Notes under the pieces: model-generated | What the model was told of the DNA's origin: nothing | The model's database searches: none | What the model saw: the letters and a program-made list of their open reading frames with translations, nothing else | NCBI GenBank assembly: GCA_039545315.1 | Contig: BCIM01000003.1 | Coordinates: forward strand, 921,799 to 985,798 | Length of the DNA stretch: 64,000 nt | Origin: Kondoa malvinella | Taxonomy: Eukaryota; Basidiomycota; Agaricostilbomycetes; Agaricostilbales; Kondoaceae | Direction: 5' to 3' | Translations under genes and position numbers: made by a program | Shown here: in pieces, positions 11,387-22,328 of the stretch | Layout: every line of letters begins with the position of its first letter | How positions within the stretch are numbered: position 1 is the first letter of the stretch

Positions 11387-12417
11387 ATGTCATTAGCGAG
11401 CGAAGGCAGTCATCCAGATACAGAGACACAGTAAGCATTCACAGCTTGGGTAAACGCGTTGGCTGACAGGAGACCTGGTTTAGACGCGCTCGAGCCAAAG
11501 TACTTCACGAATTTCTCGATTTCATAGAGGTAGAGCTGCCTTATAGGTCAGTCTGGCTTCCCTTGAGCTGTATCACTTGCTGATGAGCCCTATGTCGCAG
11601 CCATCAAGTGCTTCACTGGATGTACGTCTATCCCCTGACAGGCTCTGACAGTTCAAGCGGCTGACAGTAAAGGCAGCTTCGATCAATACCTCAACGGCAC
11701 AGAACCCTACTCTTTCGACAACCTCCTAGTCTACAGCGCTTTCCCGCTCGTCGCTAGGGCAGATCTCTATCAGAAACTCTGTCACGCCTTGGGCGAACAA
11801 GCGCGCGAACAACCCACTCGATCAGATTGGCTTTATTACCTATGCGACTGTGAGTTACTCTTTCACATCTTCATCAAGCTTGACCAAAAAGAAGGAAGAG
11901 CAGATGCCAAAGACAATTATGGAGAAAAGCTCAAATACCTCGTTCGAGGCATGTGCATCGTTTCGTACGAATTCAATCTCCTACCTTCACATCGAGTATT
12001 CCTCCCTTTCCTCTTGATCTGCTAGCTAAGCTGATCGAGATGTAGAAGAAGCACTACCCATATCTTCTGACCTTGACAAAAGAAGACCCGCGTATACTGG
12101 AAGAAGTAGAAGCTGCTCTAAACTACTACCAATCAGCTCAACCTTTTAAATGGACACCAGCTCCAACAGGCTACGACAGGAGCAACAACCGAATCCGTTC
12201 TTCACCTTGCGTTCGAACGGCTTCTTTGCTTCCTTCTCGTTCTTCACCTTGTTTCATACCTCTCGAGCGGAAAAAGACTAGGAGAGTCATTCATGATGAT
12301 TCGGATCCTTATGCGCGGATATACGATTTGACGGGAATAAGGAAATACAGTAATTTATTTGGGTTGTTTGGGACGTCATTGGCGAGGGAGGGCAAACCAG
12401 TCTGGAGGCGAAGGTGA
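11387..12417 (+). CDS. Unrecognised protein, multi-exon
   Basis: Not recognised. Splicing by frame gives an acidic, helix-rich N-terminal part: RARAKVLHEFLDFIE.., HQVLHWIFDQYLNGTEPYSFDNL, LVYSAFPLVARADLYQKLCH, SDWLYYLCDYAKDNYGEKLKYL. A further exon from about 12055 reads KKHYPYLLTLTKEDPRILEEVEAALNYYQSAQPFKW. The last exon is basic and Ser-rich (RSSPCVRTASLLPSRSS) and ends KPVWRRR. Consistent aromatic/hydrophobic spacing over four joins supports a real gene. It is divergent from GH76 and convergent with CHD1. The first exon (11387-11430) and the long intron starting GTTCGA near 11944 are the least certain parts. No signal peptide, membrane span or catalytic motif is visible. Confidence 0.55.
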
Positions 12418-12595
12418 CGATGCACAACGAGATACCCTTCATCTTGATATTGTGGGTTATGCTGGAGAACCGATCTATATGTCTACGATCCGTGTTCAAG
12501 CTGTAATGCCAAATTTTCATGCAATGCTCTTTCACAAACTATGCCTTATAATACAATGCGACGAATGACTACATAAGACAAAGAACCCATTTCCT

Positions 12596-15500
12596 TCAAG
12601 ACAACTTTGGTCTTTTCGCAGGTGGTTGGGAAGCGGGCGGAAGAGCGGGAGAAGGTGCTGCAGAGGAAGGTTTAGCAAGCATCTTGGCAGCTGTAAAGAG
12701 GCGTGAATAAAAGCTTCGCAAGGTAAGACGGAAGACTGACCCATAGCGGAAAGCTGTTTGTGCGAAACACCAGTCTTTGGCCAAAAGTAGCTCGCAAAAG
12801 TCCAAAGATGCTTCTTCTGTCGATCCTTGTCACCCTGGTTCCCCTTCGTGTCGTTCAGGATACCGTTGATCTGCGTTCCGACGGCAGACAAGCAATCTTT
12901 CAGCACCGTCACTTTCTGCTCTCGACTCAAATGATCTGTGCCCTTCTTGAGCTCTTTCAATTCTTTTCGCACGGGTCGAAGAAGCGATTTGCATTCTTCT
13001 TCGTCCATACTAGAATACGAACTTTGCTCTGATTCGCTCGAAGAGGGTTCGGCTTTCGGTCGGTCTTGCTTGGTGCTGGACTTGGATTTTGATTTGGATG
13101 ACTTGGACTTCTTGCTAGTGCTGGCATTCTCATCTGGCGATTCAGCTTTCGCTTTGCCTTTGCTGTTGGACGCTTTTGCTTTTGGTTTGCTAGCGGTAGG
13201 TACTTTGGCGCGAGCAGTGGAAGGACCAGCTGCGGGCGAGTCGTGACGAGAAGAAGAGCCTTTCATGTTGTTCGAAGCAATCTCTAGGTCTTGCAAGGTG
13301 CGAAGGAGAAATTCGCCTCGCCGGACAAGATGGACGGCACCAGGCGATCGAGGCCCTTTCTTGTCATCTTTGCTGTCCTTCTTTGGTTTGGCCTCTTTCT
13401 CTTTAGCCTTCTTCTTGCCATCATCCAGGAAGAACTTCTTGGCAAAGGGCAATTCCTCATCCGCTTGAATCGCCTCCCAATTGCCGAAGCCATGCCGCCA
13501 GATGCCGACCAGGAGCAATGCATCATCCTTGACATCCCAATCACAATCCCAGCGAGAGTTGGCTTTGACGTTAGGAGATGGGAAAGACCACTCTGTAGGA
13601 TCTTCGAGCTCGTTCACATCTAGAATCAGGATCAGCTCGGTTTGCAGGCGCACGATATGTACATACGGTCATGCAAGATTTTCAATTCGTCCATTCTCGA
13701 CACCGTAGTCTCAGCATTGATGTTCGATACCTTCTCGTAGGTCACAAGGACAGCTTTAGGTTTGGAGACATCGTCGCCAGCTGCCTGCTTTGCCTTCAGG
13801 TCGTTCTTGTTCTGAGCAACAGCCTTGCGGCACAGCGAAATGATTTCATCGGCTGTCTTCTGAACAATCGTTCGGTTCTTACTCTCGAGCTTGGCTTCTT
13901 TAGCAATGAGGTCGTAACGATGTCTGATGTCGCCGAACTTCTGGATACCTCTGACCAAAGCGCGGACGTCCTTCTCTTTCAGGTCCATCGAACGCTGGGC
14001 GGCATTCTTGCGAGGAGCGCCAGACTTGCCGTCCTTGGGTGACTTGTCTGGGTCTTCGCGCTCGCCGTCGGCACCGGAATACGATACAGCAGCGCGTTTT
14101 CGCTGAGCAGCCAATTCTTCAGTGTCTCGCTTGTTCTTCTCGCTCTGCATCTTCTCTCGGTCGGCAAGAGGAATGATGTCGTCCCAGCTCGTCATGTCGG
14201 CTTTGACGTCTTGAACTGCTGCGAATTGGTTCAAAAAGTCTTCACCGCCCAAGGACGTGCCAGTAGGGGCAGTAGCTGTCTCATAAGCTTCTGCCTTGTT
14301 GATGATGTCGTCAAGATCCATCTCTTCAAGCTTGGCAAGGTCGGCTTCGGACTTGTTGAAGATGGTAGAAGCACCAAACTTGAGGATAGCACCGAGTTCG
14401 TCTTTGCTGTATTCCATCTTTGGCTGATTTGACTTGCCGAGATTGGTACCAGAGGTGTCCATTTGGTTGATGATTGCATACTCCAGAACCATCTTGCGTT
14501 TTGCACGCTCCAAGACATCCTCTTCGACCGTGTCCTTGGTCACCAGACGGTAGACCGACACATGGGACTTTTGACCGATACGATGAGCTCTGGCCATAGC
14601 CTGAAGATCATTCTGAGGGTTCCAGTCGCTGTCGAAGATAATTACAGTGTCGGCAGTTTCCAGATTGATACCAAGACCTCCAGCTCGTGTGGACAGTAGA
14701 AAGACGAAATCGGGCGAATCAGGTGCATTGTAATGTTCGATGGATTTGCGTCGAGTTTCGGATGGAACGGTACCGTCAAGCCGCTGGTAGATGTAGCCGC
14801 GAAGAGCACAATAGTCTGAGAGGATGTCGAGCATGCGGACCATTTGACTGAAAATGAGCACGCGGTGACCATCTTGCTTCAGCCGGGAGAGCAATTTGTC
14901 GAGCAAGTACATCTTGCCGCTGTTCTGAACGAGACCTTTGAACTGATCTTCTCGAGATCCGCCCGGCGTTTCGGCGCCATCAAAAAGGTATGGATGACTA
15001 CTGGCTTTGCGGAGCTCCATCGCAACGTTGAGTAGTGACACTTGAGAATCTTCCGTTGTCAGTGCCGCATAGTTGCGCGCCAGAATATTCTTGTACCAGA
15101 AAGCCTGCGGGAAATGTAAGTATTTCACTCGGCTATGAAAAGTCTGAACGCACCTGCATTGCGGACATCTCGACTCGCAAGATGCGCTCGCTCTTGGTCG
15201 GTAGCTCTTTGATGACATCCTTCTTTAGCCGACGCAGCATGATCTCTTGCAACTGTTCATGTAAAGCGCGAATCTTGGCTTCATTGTCCTCGTCTGCAAG
15301 CAGGTTGGCATTGCGAGCGCAAGACAGAAAGATGCCACTCACCCGTCAGCTCGAATTCTTCCAATAGCGAAAAACGTTCCGGATGTAAGAAATGCATGAG
15401 GGCAAGAAGCTCTGCAGGAATTGGTAAGTATTCGGATTATCTTGCTAGAAGATGCTGCACCTTTGACATTGTTTTGCAGAGGAGTGCCGGTAATCAGAAG

Positions 15501-17832
15501 CTTGTTTGCGCAGTGAAAGTTGAAAAGAGCTTCGTAAAGCTGCGACTCGCTGTTCTTTAATCGATGCGCCTCATCAACAGCTAGGTATTGCCATTTGATA
15601 GCGCCTAGGTCAGCCTTGTCTTTGAGGACTAGCTCGTAGGTGGTCAGAAGAACGTTGAATTTCAGCTTCTTCGTTGAGCCGAACTCGTAATCGCGGATCA
15701 TTCTTCGACTTTTGCCATCGCCAATGTAAGGAATGACGTTGAGGTCTGGTGCCCACAACGCGAGCTGGGTCTGCCACGCGGGAAGGGTAGAGAGCGGCAC
15801 GACGATCAAGAAGGGACCGAATTGATGCATCTGATGGTAGAGGTAGGAGAGGATGGCGCAAGATTGCACCGTCTTGCCGAGGCCCATCTACAGGTCTGTC
15901 AGTCCGCACCACTTCCCAAAAACTGTCACCCACCTCATCAGCAAGAATGCCGTTGACATTCCTCGACCAGAGGTAGGCCAGCCAATTGAGACCGGTGACT
16001 TGAAACTCTTTCAATTCGCCGCCAACAGCAATGTAGTCGGGTTGTTCCTCTAGCTTCTTGAACCGCGGTCGATTCTTGCCATAGTTGTGACTCTTGTGAG
16101 GAAGACAGTCGGTAGCTGTTCGAGCGAGATAGGCATCTATCTGCTCTTGTGCCTTCTCCGCAATGACATCGTGATCTTCCCACGTAGACTCGGCGTAGAT
16201 CAGCCCTTTCCACTTGCAAAGGTATTCGACTATTCAAGCCGAATGAGCTATGTCAAAAGCAGAACATATTACCACGTACTATGCTCGTGATTGACATCAA
16301 TGGTAGCAGGTGCGATGCGTTGGTCCACGATCCGATCGACAGTCTTGTAATTCTCTAGAATCTCTCGCTGGCGTTCCCGCTCAATCTCCAAAGCTTCGAT
16401 GTCTTCAACGCTGGTGCTCTTGTCTGCCATGATGCGTTTTTGCACCGCCCAGACTGTACCACATCAATCGCGTCCTCGTATGAGAGCACAAGAGTAGTCA
16501 CCTTGCTTGATGTAATTGTCTAATCGCTTGAGACCTTTGAATCCTTTCAAGAAGCTGTAGGTTTCCCAAGTGTCGTGCAGATGACTGTATTGCTGCCATT
16601 TGATGAGGAACTATGCAAGGAAGTCAGCGCTGACTGAACAATCTCGGCCTATCAACGTACTTTGAGATTAGTAAAAGGGTCATCAGGTTTGGCAGCATCC
16701 TCTTCGTCATCTGTGGCAGATAGATGAGTAGCATTCGAGCAGTAGACATGATGGCACAGACCTGCATTGTCTACCCTGCGATGATCAAAGACTCCATCTA
16801 TAGCATCACCACCAGCCTCGGTAGCTATTACTAGATGTCAGACAGGCCGACAGACTCCAGAAAAGGCGCAACTTACGATGCTGCGAATCATTGACGTATT
16901 CCCATTCCGCGACATCGCTGTCGCTAAATTGCATCGTCATGTCTTCTTCGTTGTAATTCGGACCTTCCCTGCCATTGCGAGAGATGCGAGGAATACCATG
17001 ATCGGAAAAGTTATCGGAGTCAGAGTTAGATTTGCGCATCCGCTTCTTGGTCATCTTCCGTCTGCTCGGACCGGCAGTACGCTTGCGAGTAGGTTTGCCA
17101 AACTCAGCATCGTCGGAATTGTCTTCAGTATCAAAGTCTTGTTCATAGCTAGTGAATTGCTGCTGAGCTGCTCATACCAAGGACAGTCAGACCTGATGTA
17201 AGGGGAGTCTTGAAGACTACCTTTTGCTTTCCCTTTGGCTTTCGATGATTTCTTGCGCGATTTCGGCTCGTCACTATCGTCCTGTTCGTCAAAGCTTTCT
17301 TCGTAGCCCTGTATGAAATCCGTCAGCTGTATTCCAATGTTAGAGCACGGTACCGTACCTTGGATACAGCAGCTCGGCCCTTTCCACGAATGTCAGTGAT
17401 CGCCGTTTAAAGCTGAAAATGACTTACAGATCGCCTCAACCCGTACAAGTCAGCATCAATGTCAGACCCGAGATCAAGCTTGCTGTTGCGTTTCTTCTTT
17501 TTATGCGCACCAGGTCGTTGAACAGGCTCAGACTCGTCGTCGTCCGTGTCTGGCCGAGCAGCTTCATCAGGAGACATCTGAAAGTCGTCGTCGATCCCTG
17601 CGACATCTGGTGAGCCAGCAGCTGATTCGTCTGTCTGCACAGATATGTTGGCATGATGACCGTTCTGCGAGCCTTGAGGATAGGCTGGAGATGGAGGTGA
17701 AGCTGAACGCGAAGACATGTTCTCATCGTGACTTGTCAGACCGTGGTTGTACTGCGGAATGGGGATGTGGGTAGGCAGAATGAAGGACTGAGGCTGTTGC
17801 GTGACGCTGTGAGCAGGTCCATCTAATGGCAT
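12596..17832 (-). CDS. CHD1: Chromodomain helicase CHD1, chromatin remodeller
   Basis: A large multi-exon gene. The N-terminus (from ATG 17832) is low-complexity and acidic/basic. Two chromodomains follow at about 16700-16100 ([19 protein letters not shown] visible). The SNF2 ATPase spans about 16010-14400, with [24 protein letters not shown] (Walker A), VDEAHRLKN (DEAH box), [11 protein letters not shown], the helicase-C block [16 protein letters not shown] and the arginine finger region [11 protein letters not shown]. The C-terminal region has SANT-SLIDE-type sequence and a CHD1 helical C-terminal domain ([14 protein letters not shown].., [21 protein letters not shown]). A final exon ends AKRPKLS. 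CHD1 spaces nucleosomes on transcribed genes and binds H3K4me3 through its chromodomains in animals. It is tandem with, and downstream of, CPA1. The window also holds H3, H4, RSC7 and ARP4, but they are dispersed. Confidence 0.95.
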
Positions 17833-18602
17833 AGCATCAATGGCTTGGTGACCACCAGTAAGGTTATCTGCCAGGACAGAAACACGCAGCAGATCAGTAC
17901 AGGCTCGACACGCTACCGTCTGCGACGAGACGCGAGAGAAATGACTTTCAAGCGACGAAGCCCGCTCGGACGGACATTGGCAAGCAGAATCGAAGGGAAT
18001 GTATCGCGAGCGTTGCTAGAGAGTGTATATAGGCATCTGGCTTACCTAGATCCATCATGCTGGGCCAAACAGTTGCCGAAATCGTTTGACCTTCTGGAGC
18101 AATTTCCCGCCAGAGACCTCGCTTTGAAAAGCTGCAAAGGTCTCGAGAGGCTTCTAGGGTTACCAGCAGACTATATGCGAGTGTCTAGAGCTAGAAAAAT
18201 AGTGATGTGAAGCCTGTGTAGGTCCAGTCAAGTTTGCTGTTTGAAACAGCAGGGCGAGCGAAAAGCGAATGAGAAGAGCCGGGCAACGGGAACAAGTAAG
18301 TCAGGTCTACGCTTCCAAACGATGTATCTAGTATTACAAGTGCTCCAATACTGCCAGAGCGACGCATCCGCGAAAGTCCCATCACCCGTAGCCGAATCTG
18401 AAGCTTCGACAGACCTTTGGCGGTGTCGAAGGGAACAGTTCATCTTGTAAGCAACAGAGGCCGAAAAGGAGAAGCAACAGAAGGTAGCAAAGAGCCAGAA
18501 AGCGTGTCAGATGACCGATCTGAGTAGTTTGAACCGTCGCCTTCTTACAAAAAGTCGAGCAAATTGGCAGGGGTGTCAGATCGGGTAAGCAGATGAGCAT
18601 TC
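17833..18602. other. CPA1 3' flank and CHD1 promoter region
   Basis: This 770-bp gap lies between two minus-strand genes. It must contain the CPA1 terminator and CHD1 promoter. Several open frames cross it on both strands, including a Leu-rich minus-strand one near 18380-18600, but none resembles a protein or has supporting splice structure. Confidence 0.35.
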
Positions 18603-20168
18603 TTAAGCCTCGACGGCTACAGTCTTGCCGCGGACGATCTTGTGTACTGGCGAATGAAAGATAGCCGATGGCTGGCTCATGTTGCTGTTTGCCATGGCAC
18701 GACATACACCGACGAAGTCGTCGAAGAGAGTCCTGTGAGGAAGGAAACCAATCAGCTTTATCGGACAGCTGTGACACCCAGAGACGAACATTGTGTCAAG
18801 AGGTCCACCGGCAGATCTGCGAGGACTGGTCAGCGAAAGATCCAAACACACCAGGCTATCGGGCACTCACTCTGGATGGAATTGCGCAGCCCATACGAAC
18901 TTTCCACTCTCCTTTGTGCTTTTGATGCCTTCAATACTCGAGTCCTGAAACAAATTGGCAATCAGTTCAGGTCGGCACACCGGCAGCAATGACATACATT
19001 GGCATTGATGAACCATGGCTCCCAGCCTTGCGGGAAGGGGTCGACCAGCTTGAGCGCATATTGATCTGCACAAGATCAGCAACGCAGATGTGTTGAGCAC
19101 AAACAACTCACGGTTCTGGCTGGTAATGTAGACGCGACCAGCAACAATGGAGCCAGACGATGCCAAAGCAAGCACAGGCTGGTTGTGACCACGGTTGCCA
19201 AACGCCATTCTGTACGCCTCCAATCCAGCTGCCAATCCCAAGACCTGATTGCCCATGCAGATACCAAAGATTGGTTTCCGCCATTCATCCAAAGTCTTTC
19301 TCAACTTCAACGCAGCTGGCATAGCATGCATCGGGTCACCAGGACCATTGGTGAGGAAAAGCCCGTCGAATTTGTCGCGAACCGAGTTGAAATCATAGTC
19401 CCAAGGGAAAACAGTGACGGCGGCATTGCGCTTGACTAAAGAGCGAAGGATATTGGCTTTCGATCCAAAGTCGAGAACGGCAATCTTGACATCGCCATCA
19501 GGGTTCAAAGTGTACGGTTCGGGCGTAGAGACTTGGGCGATGAGATTCTCGACGCTTGGATCATAGTAGCCATCTTGAGCGACTGGTACATCGGCCTCTT
19601 CTGCGCCGATAGCGAGCTTGCCAAGTGTTGTACCTTGTTGTCGAAGCAAAGTAGTAATGGCTCGAGTGTCGACGCCGGTGATGCCGGGGATGCCATGTCG
19701 CTTGCACCATTGGGAAATGCTCTCAACAGCCTGGTAATGCGAAAACTTGTCGGCCACATCGCCAACAATCACACCCGCACATTTGATGCCATCGCTTTCG
19801 AGAAAGACGGGTGGACCGTTTGCTGCAGCTGACGCGGACAGGTTGTTTGTTGGCACTCCGTAATTACCGATCATTGGTGTCGTGAAGACGAGCAGTTGCT
19901 TCAAGTAGGACGGATCGGTCATTGATTCCGTGTACGAAGTGATGGAGGTGGAAAATACGGTTTCGCCAAAAGCTGATTGAGGTGCACCAAAGCTTCGACC
20001 TTTGAAGACTTGACCTGATCGAAGGTGAAGAGCAGCAGGCTGACCATCGCTTTCGACAAGCTTTGACCCGCTCGCTTTAGGCGTCCCGTTTTGTACAGTC
20101 GCAAAGCAACGGCAGGCAGGCATCGCTCGGACGAACCGAGGGGCTGAGAGAGGTAGACGTGCAATCAT
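18603..20168 (-). CDS. CPA1: Carbamoyl-phosphate synthase, arginine-specific, small (glutaminase) subunit
   Basis: The ATG at 20168 starts a mitochondrial-type leader (MIARLPLSAPRFVRAMPACRC). The CPSase small-subunit domain follows (LHLRSGQVFKGRSFGAP, FSTSITSYTESMTDPSY), then the class I glutamine amidotransferase domain. Its nucleophile Cys is in FGICMGNQVLGLAAG, and HPE ends AAQFHPE. Splicing the intron at 19110-19061 gives TSQNHQYALKLVDPFPQGW, as in the family. The last exon ends GGPLDTMF..LFDDFVGVCRA. The enzyme releases ammonia from glutamine for carbamoyl phosphate, the first step of arginine synthesis, and works with the large subunit (CPA2, not in this window). A spliced uORF lies 56 nt upstream of the start and probably controls translation by arginine (separate entry). 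Confidence 0.93.
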
Positions 20169-20224
20169 GATATGTCACGAAAGCAGGCAAGAGAGTTGAA
20201 AAAGGGAAGGGCAAGCGAAGCTTT

Positions 20225-20336
20225 TTAAGGCGAGATACACCACACTTGAATCGAAATATAGTCTAAAGATGTGGTGCCGGCTGTGTTCTAAGTCAGGCAG
20301 GTCCTCGTTGTGCGACAAGGGCTACTCACTGAACAT
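20225..20336 (-). promoter_or_regulatory. Spliced uORF resembling the arginine attenuator peptide of CPA1/arg-2
   Basis: In the CPA1 leader an ATG at 20336 starts a 7-nt exon (20336-20330). An intron follows (20329-20281, 49 nt, GTGAGT..CCTGACTT..ACACAG), then exon 20280-20225. The spliced product is 20 residues, MFTGTTSLDYISIQVWCISP, ending 56 nt before the CPA1 ATG. It matches the attenuator-peptide pattern of yeast CPA1 and Neurospora arg-2 uORFs: Asp-Tyr-(Ile/Leu)-Ser-x-x-(Val/Ile/Leu)-Trp, with Asp and Trp seven residues apart and four to five residues after Trp. The start context (TTTGTATGT) is weak, which fits leaky scanning. Unspliced RNA would encode only Met-Phe-Ser-Glu-stop. The splice is inferred from sequence alone. 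Confidence 0.75.
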
Positions 20337-21158
20337 ACAAAGCGGTGTCGTTGATGCGGGAGAAAGGACTTTGGGCTCGTCGAGTCAAAATTCTCGGTGA
20401 ACCTCGGAATCTCTTTAACGCCTTGTGCAGACCACAGACTATGCTAATGTATATTGGAAATGCTCTACGAGTGATTTGCAGTGTTCCGAAAGTCTATTCC
20501 GACGATAACGCTTCACCCAATGTTCACTTGCTCGGAGTCACTGAGGCGGGTCACTCTTTATAGGCATTGAAGGCTGGGGATTGAGATAGCTGCGTGAGGA
20601 CCATGTTGTATCAAGTGACCGCAGAAGTACGTGGGCGTACATGAACGGACGCAAAAGGCAGTCGCGTCTCTCAAAGTGACAGCATGAAAGACACGAGAGA
20701 CAGAGGAAGAGCCTCTGAGTAGGAGCAGTACGGTAGAGCAACAACTTTCCACACTGACCAGGACATTCGAACGCAGTGCAAGTACTGAGGTCGAATAGCA
20801 AGATGACCACACTGGCTTGTGTGACAATGATCTCGAAAAAAAGAGAAAGGAGATCGAGGAGATGGATTGTACAGACTGTGGGAGCAAATTATAGCGCAGA
20901 AGAGTGCATCAATTCATCGGCAAGATTTGACTGCTTGAACTCCAGCTCGCTAAGAGCCGTCTCCGAGCAGCTCTCGCTGGAAAGACGGTGAAAGTATAGC
21001 ATTCGCTATACCTGGGAGGCTCTGGATCAGAACCACTCACCTGTGAGGCGCAACGTCTGAGAAATGACGACAGCCGTCGCTTGTCGAGCAGCGGATCACG
21101 TCGAGCTGAACTATATAATACCGCCTGGCTGTGTGTAGATACCTAAAGCTTTCGCTGG
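20337..21158. other. Divergent intergenic region, CPA1 / F-box gene
   Basis: About 820 bp lie between the CPA1 uORF and the plus-strand F-box gene, with both promoters expected here. Some Ser/Cys-rich frames cross it (20538-20887, minus strand) without family resemblance. I saw no tRNA B-box or repeat. Confidence 0.35.
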
Positions 21159-22283
21159 ATGACACCTGCACTACCCTTTGAGCTACTTCAAGATATATTC
21201 CAATACCCCTTCTCGCAAGCAGACCATGCAAACTTCTCACTTGTATCAAGCGACTGGCGCTTAGCCAGTCAGATAGAGCTCTTCCGCCATGTTTCCTTCA
21301 GACAACATTGTACGCTCTCGTCAACAGGATTGAAAGCCAGATCTCATGCTCGATGAATAGGGACTCGTAAACGGATCGATGTCTTCGCATCAGCCCTGCT
21401 GAACAGCTCTGTCGGATGTCTCGTCTCACATCTCGAGATTGGAGTCGATGCTCCGATCAGCGACAGCGAAATTCAAGACAGAGAAACACTCATGACGCTA
21501 TTCAAGCTTATGCCGAACGTCCGTACCCTGCGAGTGACCAACTCTTCTTTGCGCTTGGCTCCGAGGATTAGGTCTAGCAAAGCATTCTTGCGAGTGGAGA
21601 AGCTGTACGCGGATTACAGCGTCGATTCCAAAATCTCTCGCCTCAGAAATTTCGTTCATGCATTACCGTCTTGTACCGATGTCACCATTACACAAACCTC
21701 ATCTGGCCGTACATCTGAAGCAACTGCTCTGCCTGGAAACTTCATTGCTCTCGATCGCAAGCTCAACAGGCTACAATTGGTTCAATCGCAATCACTCTGG
21801 AAGCCATCATTCGTTGACTTGCTGGCGCTGTTTCCAAAATACGATCATCTAGAAATCAACGCCGTCTTAGGAGGACACGATATTTTCGACTCTTCTCGTT
21901 TCCCACCTTACGAAATGATTACTTCTGCAACTCTGCTAGTATTTGCCGACTACAGACGACATCTCTCCCGCCTAGCTCGCCTCACCTCTCTGACAAGCTT
22001 CAAAGTCGCTCAAACCAAATCGGCCGAATTCGCTTTCGATACCCTTGTGCAACAAAACAAGATTCCAAACGCAAAACACCTCACTTCATTAGCATTGACG
22101 AAAAGGCAAACAGTCAAACGTGAACCTATACCGAATTCCTTCTTCTCTATCAAGCATCATCTCCCTGTTTTGCGCTTGGTGGAAATGTCAGATTCTTTTG
22201 GCGAACAAGTGTCGCAAGAGGAATTGAGGGCTGTCTTGCATCACCAGAACGTCAGATTGGAGTTGCTCGAGACGTACTATTGA
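21159..22283 (+). CDS. F-box protein
   Basis: Two exons. The start reads TPALPFELLQDIFQYPF followed by ANFSLVSSDWRLASQIELFRHVSF, a typical fungal F-box (L-P-x-E-L-L-x-x-I-F then SLVSxxW). The intron at 21312-21360 (GTACGC..AATAG) joins HW to TRKRIDVFASALLNSSVGCLVSHLEIG. The remainder contains regularly spaced leucine-rich stretches (LFKLMPNVRTLRVTNSSL, HLTSLALTKR, LRLVEMSDSFG), suggesting degenerate leucine-rich repeats. F-box proteins recruit substrates to SCF ubiquitin ligases; the target is unknown. Such genes are often lineage-specific in fungi. Confidence 0.65.
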
Positions 22284-22328
22284 TTTGGGCGGGGAATACA
22301 TACACGAGAAGGCGTATTGAAGTCAGAG

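Noticed and set aside
17845..18210. 122-codon plus-strand open frame upstream of CHD1
   Set aside because: It overlaps the expected CHD1 promoter, resembles no family and has no supporting exon structure.
20538..20887. Minus-strand frames between CPA1 and the F-box gene
   Set aside because: Ser/Cys-rich random-looking sequence on overlapping frames.
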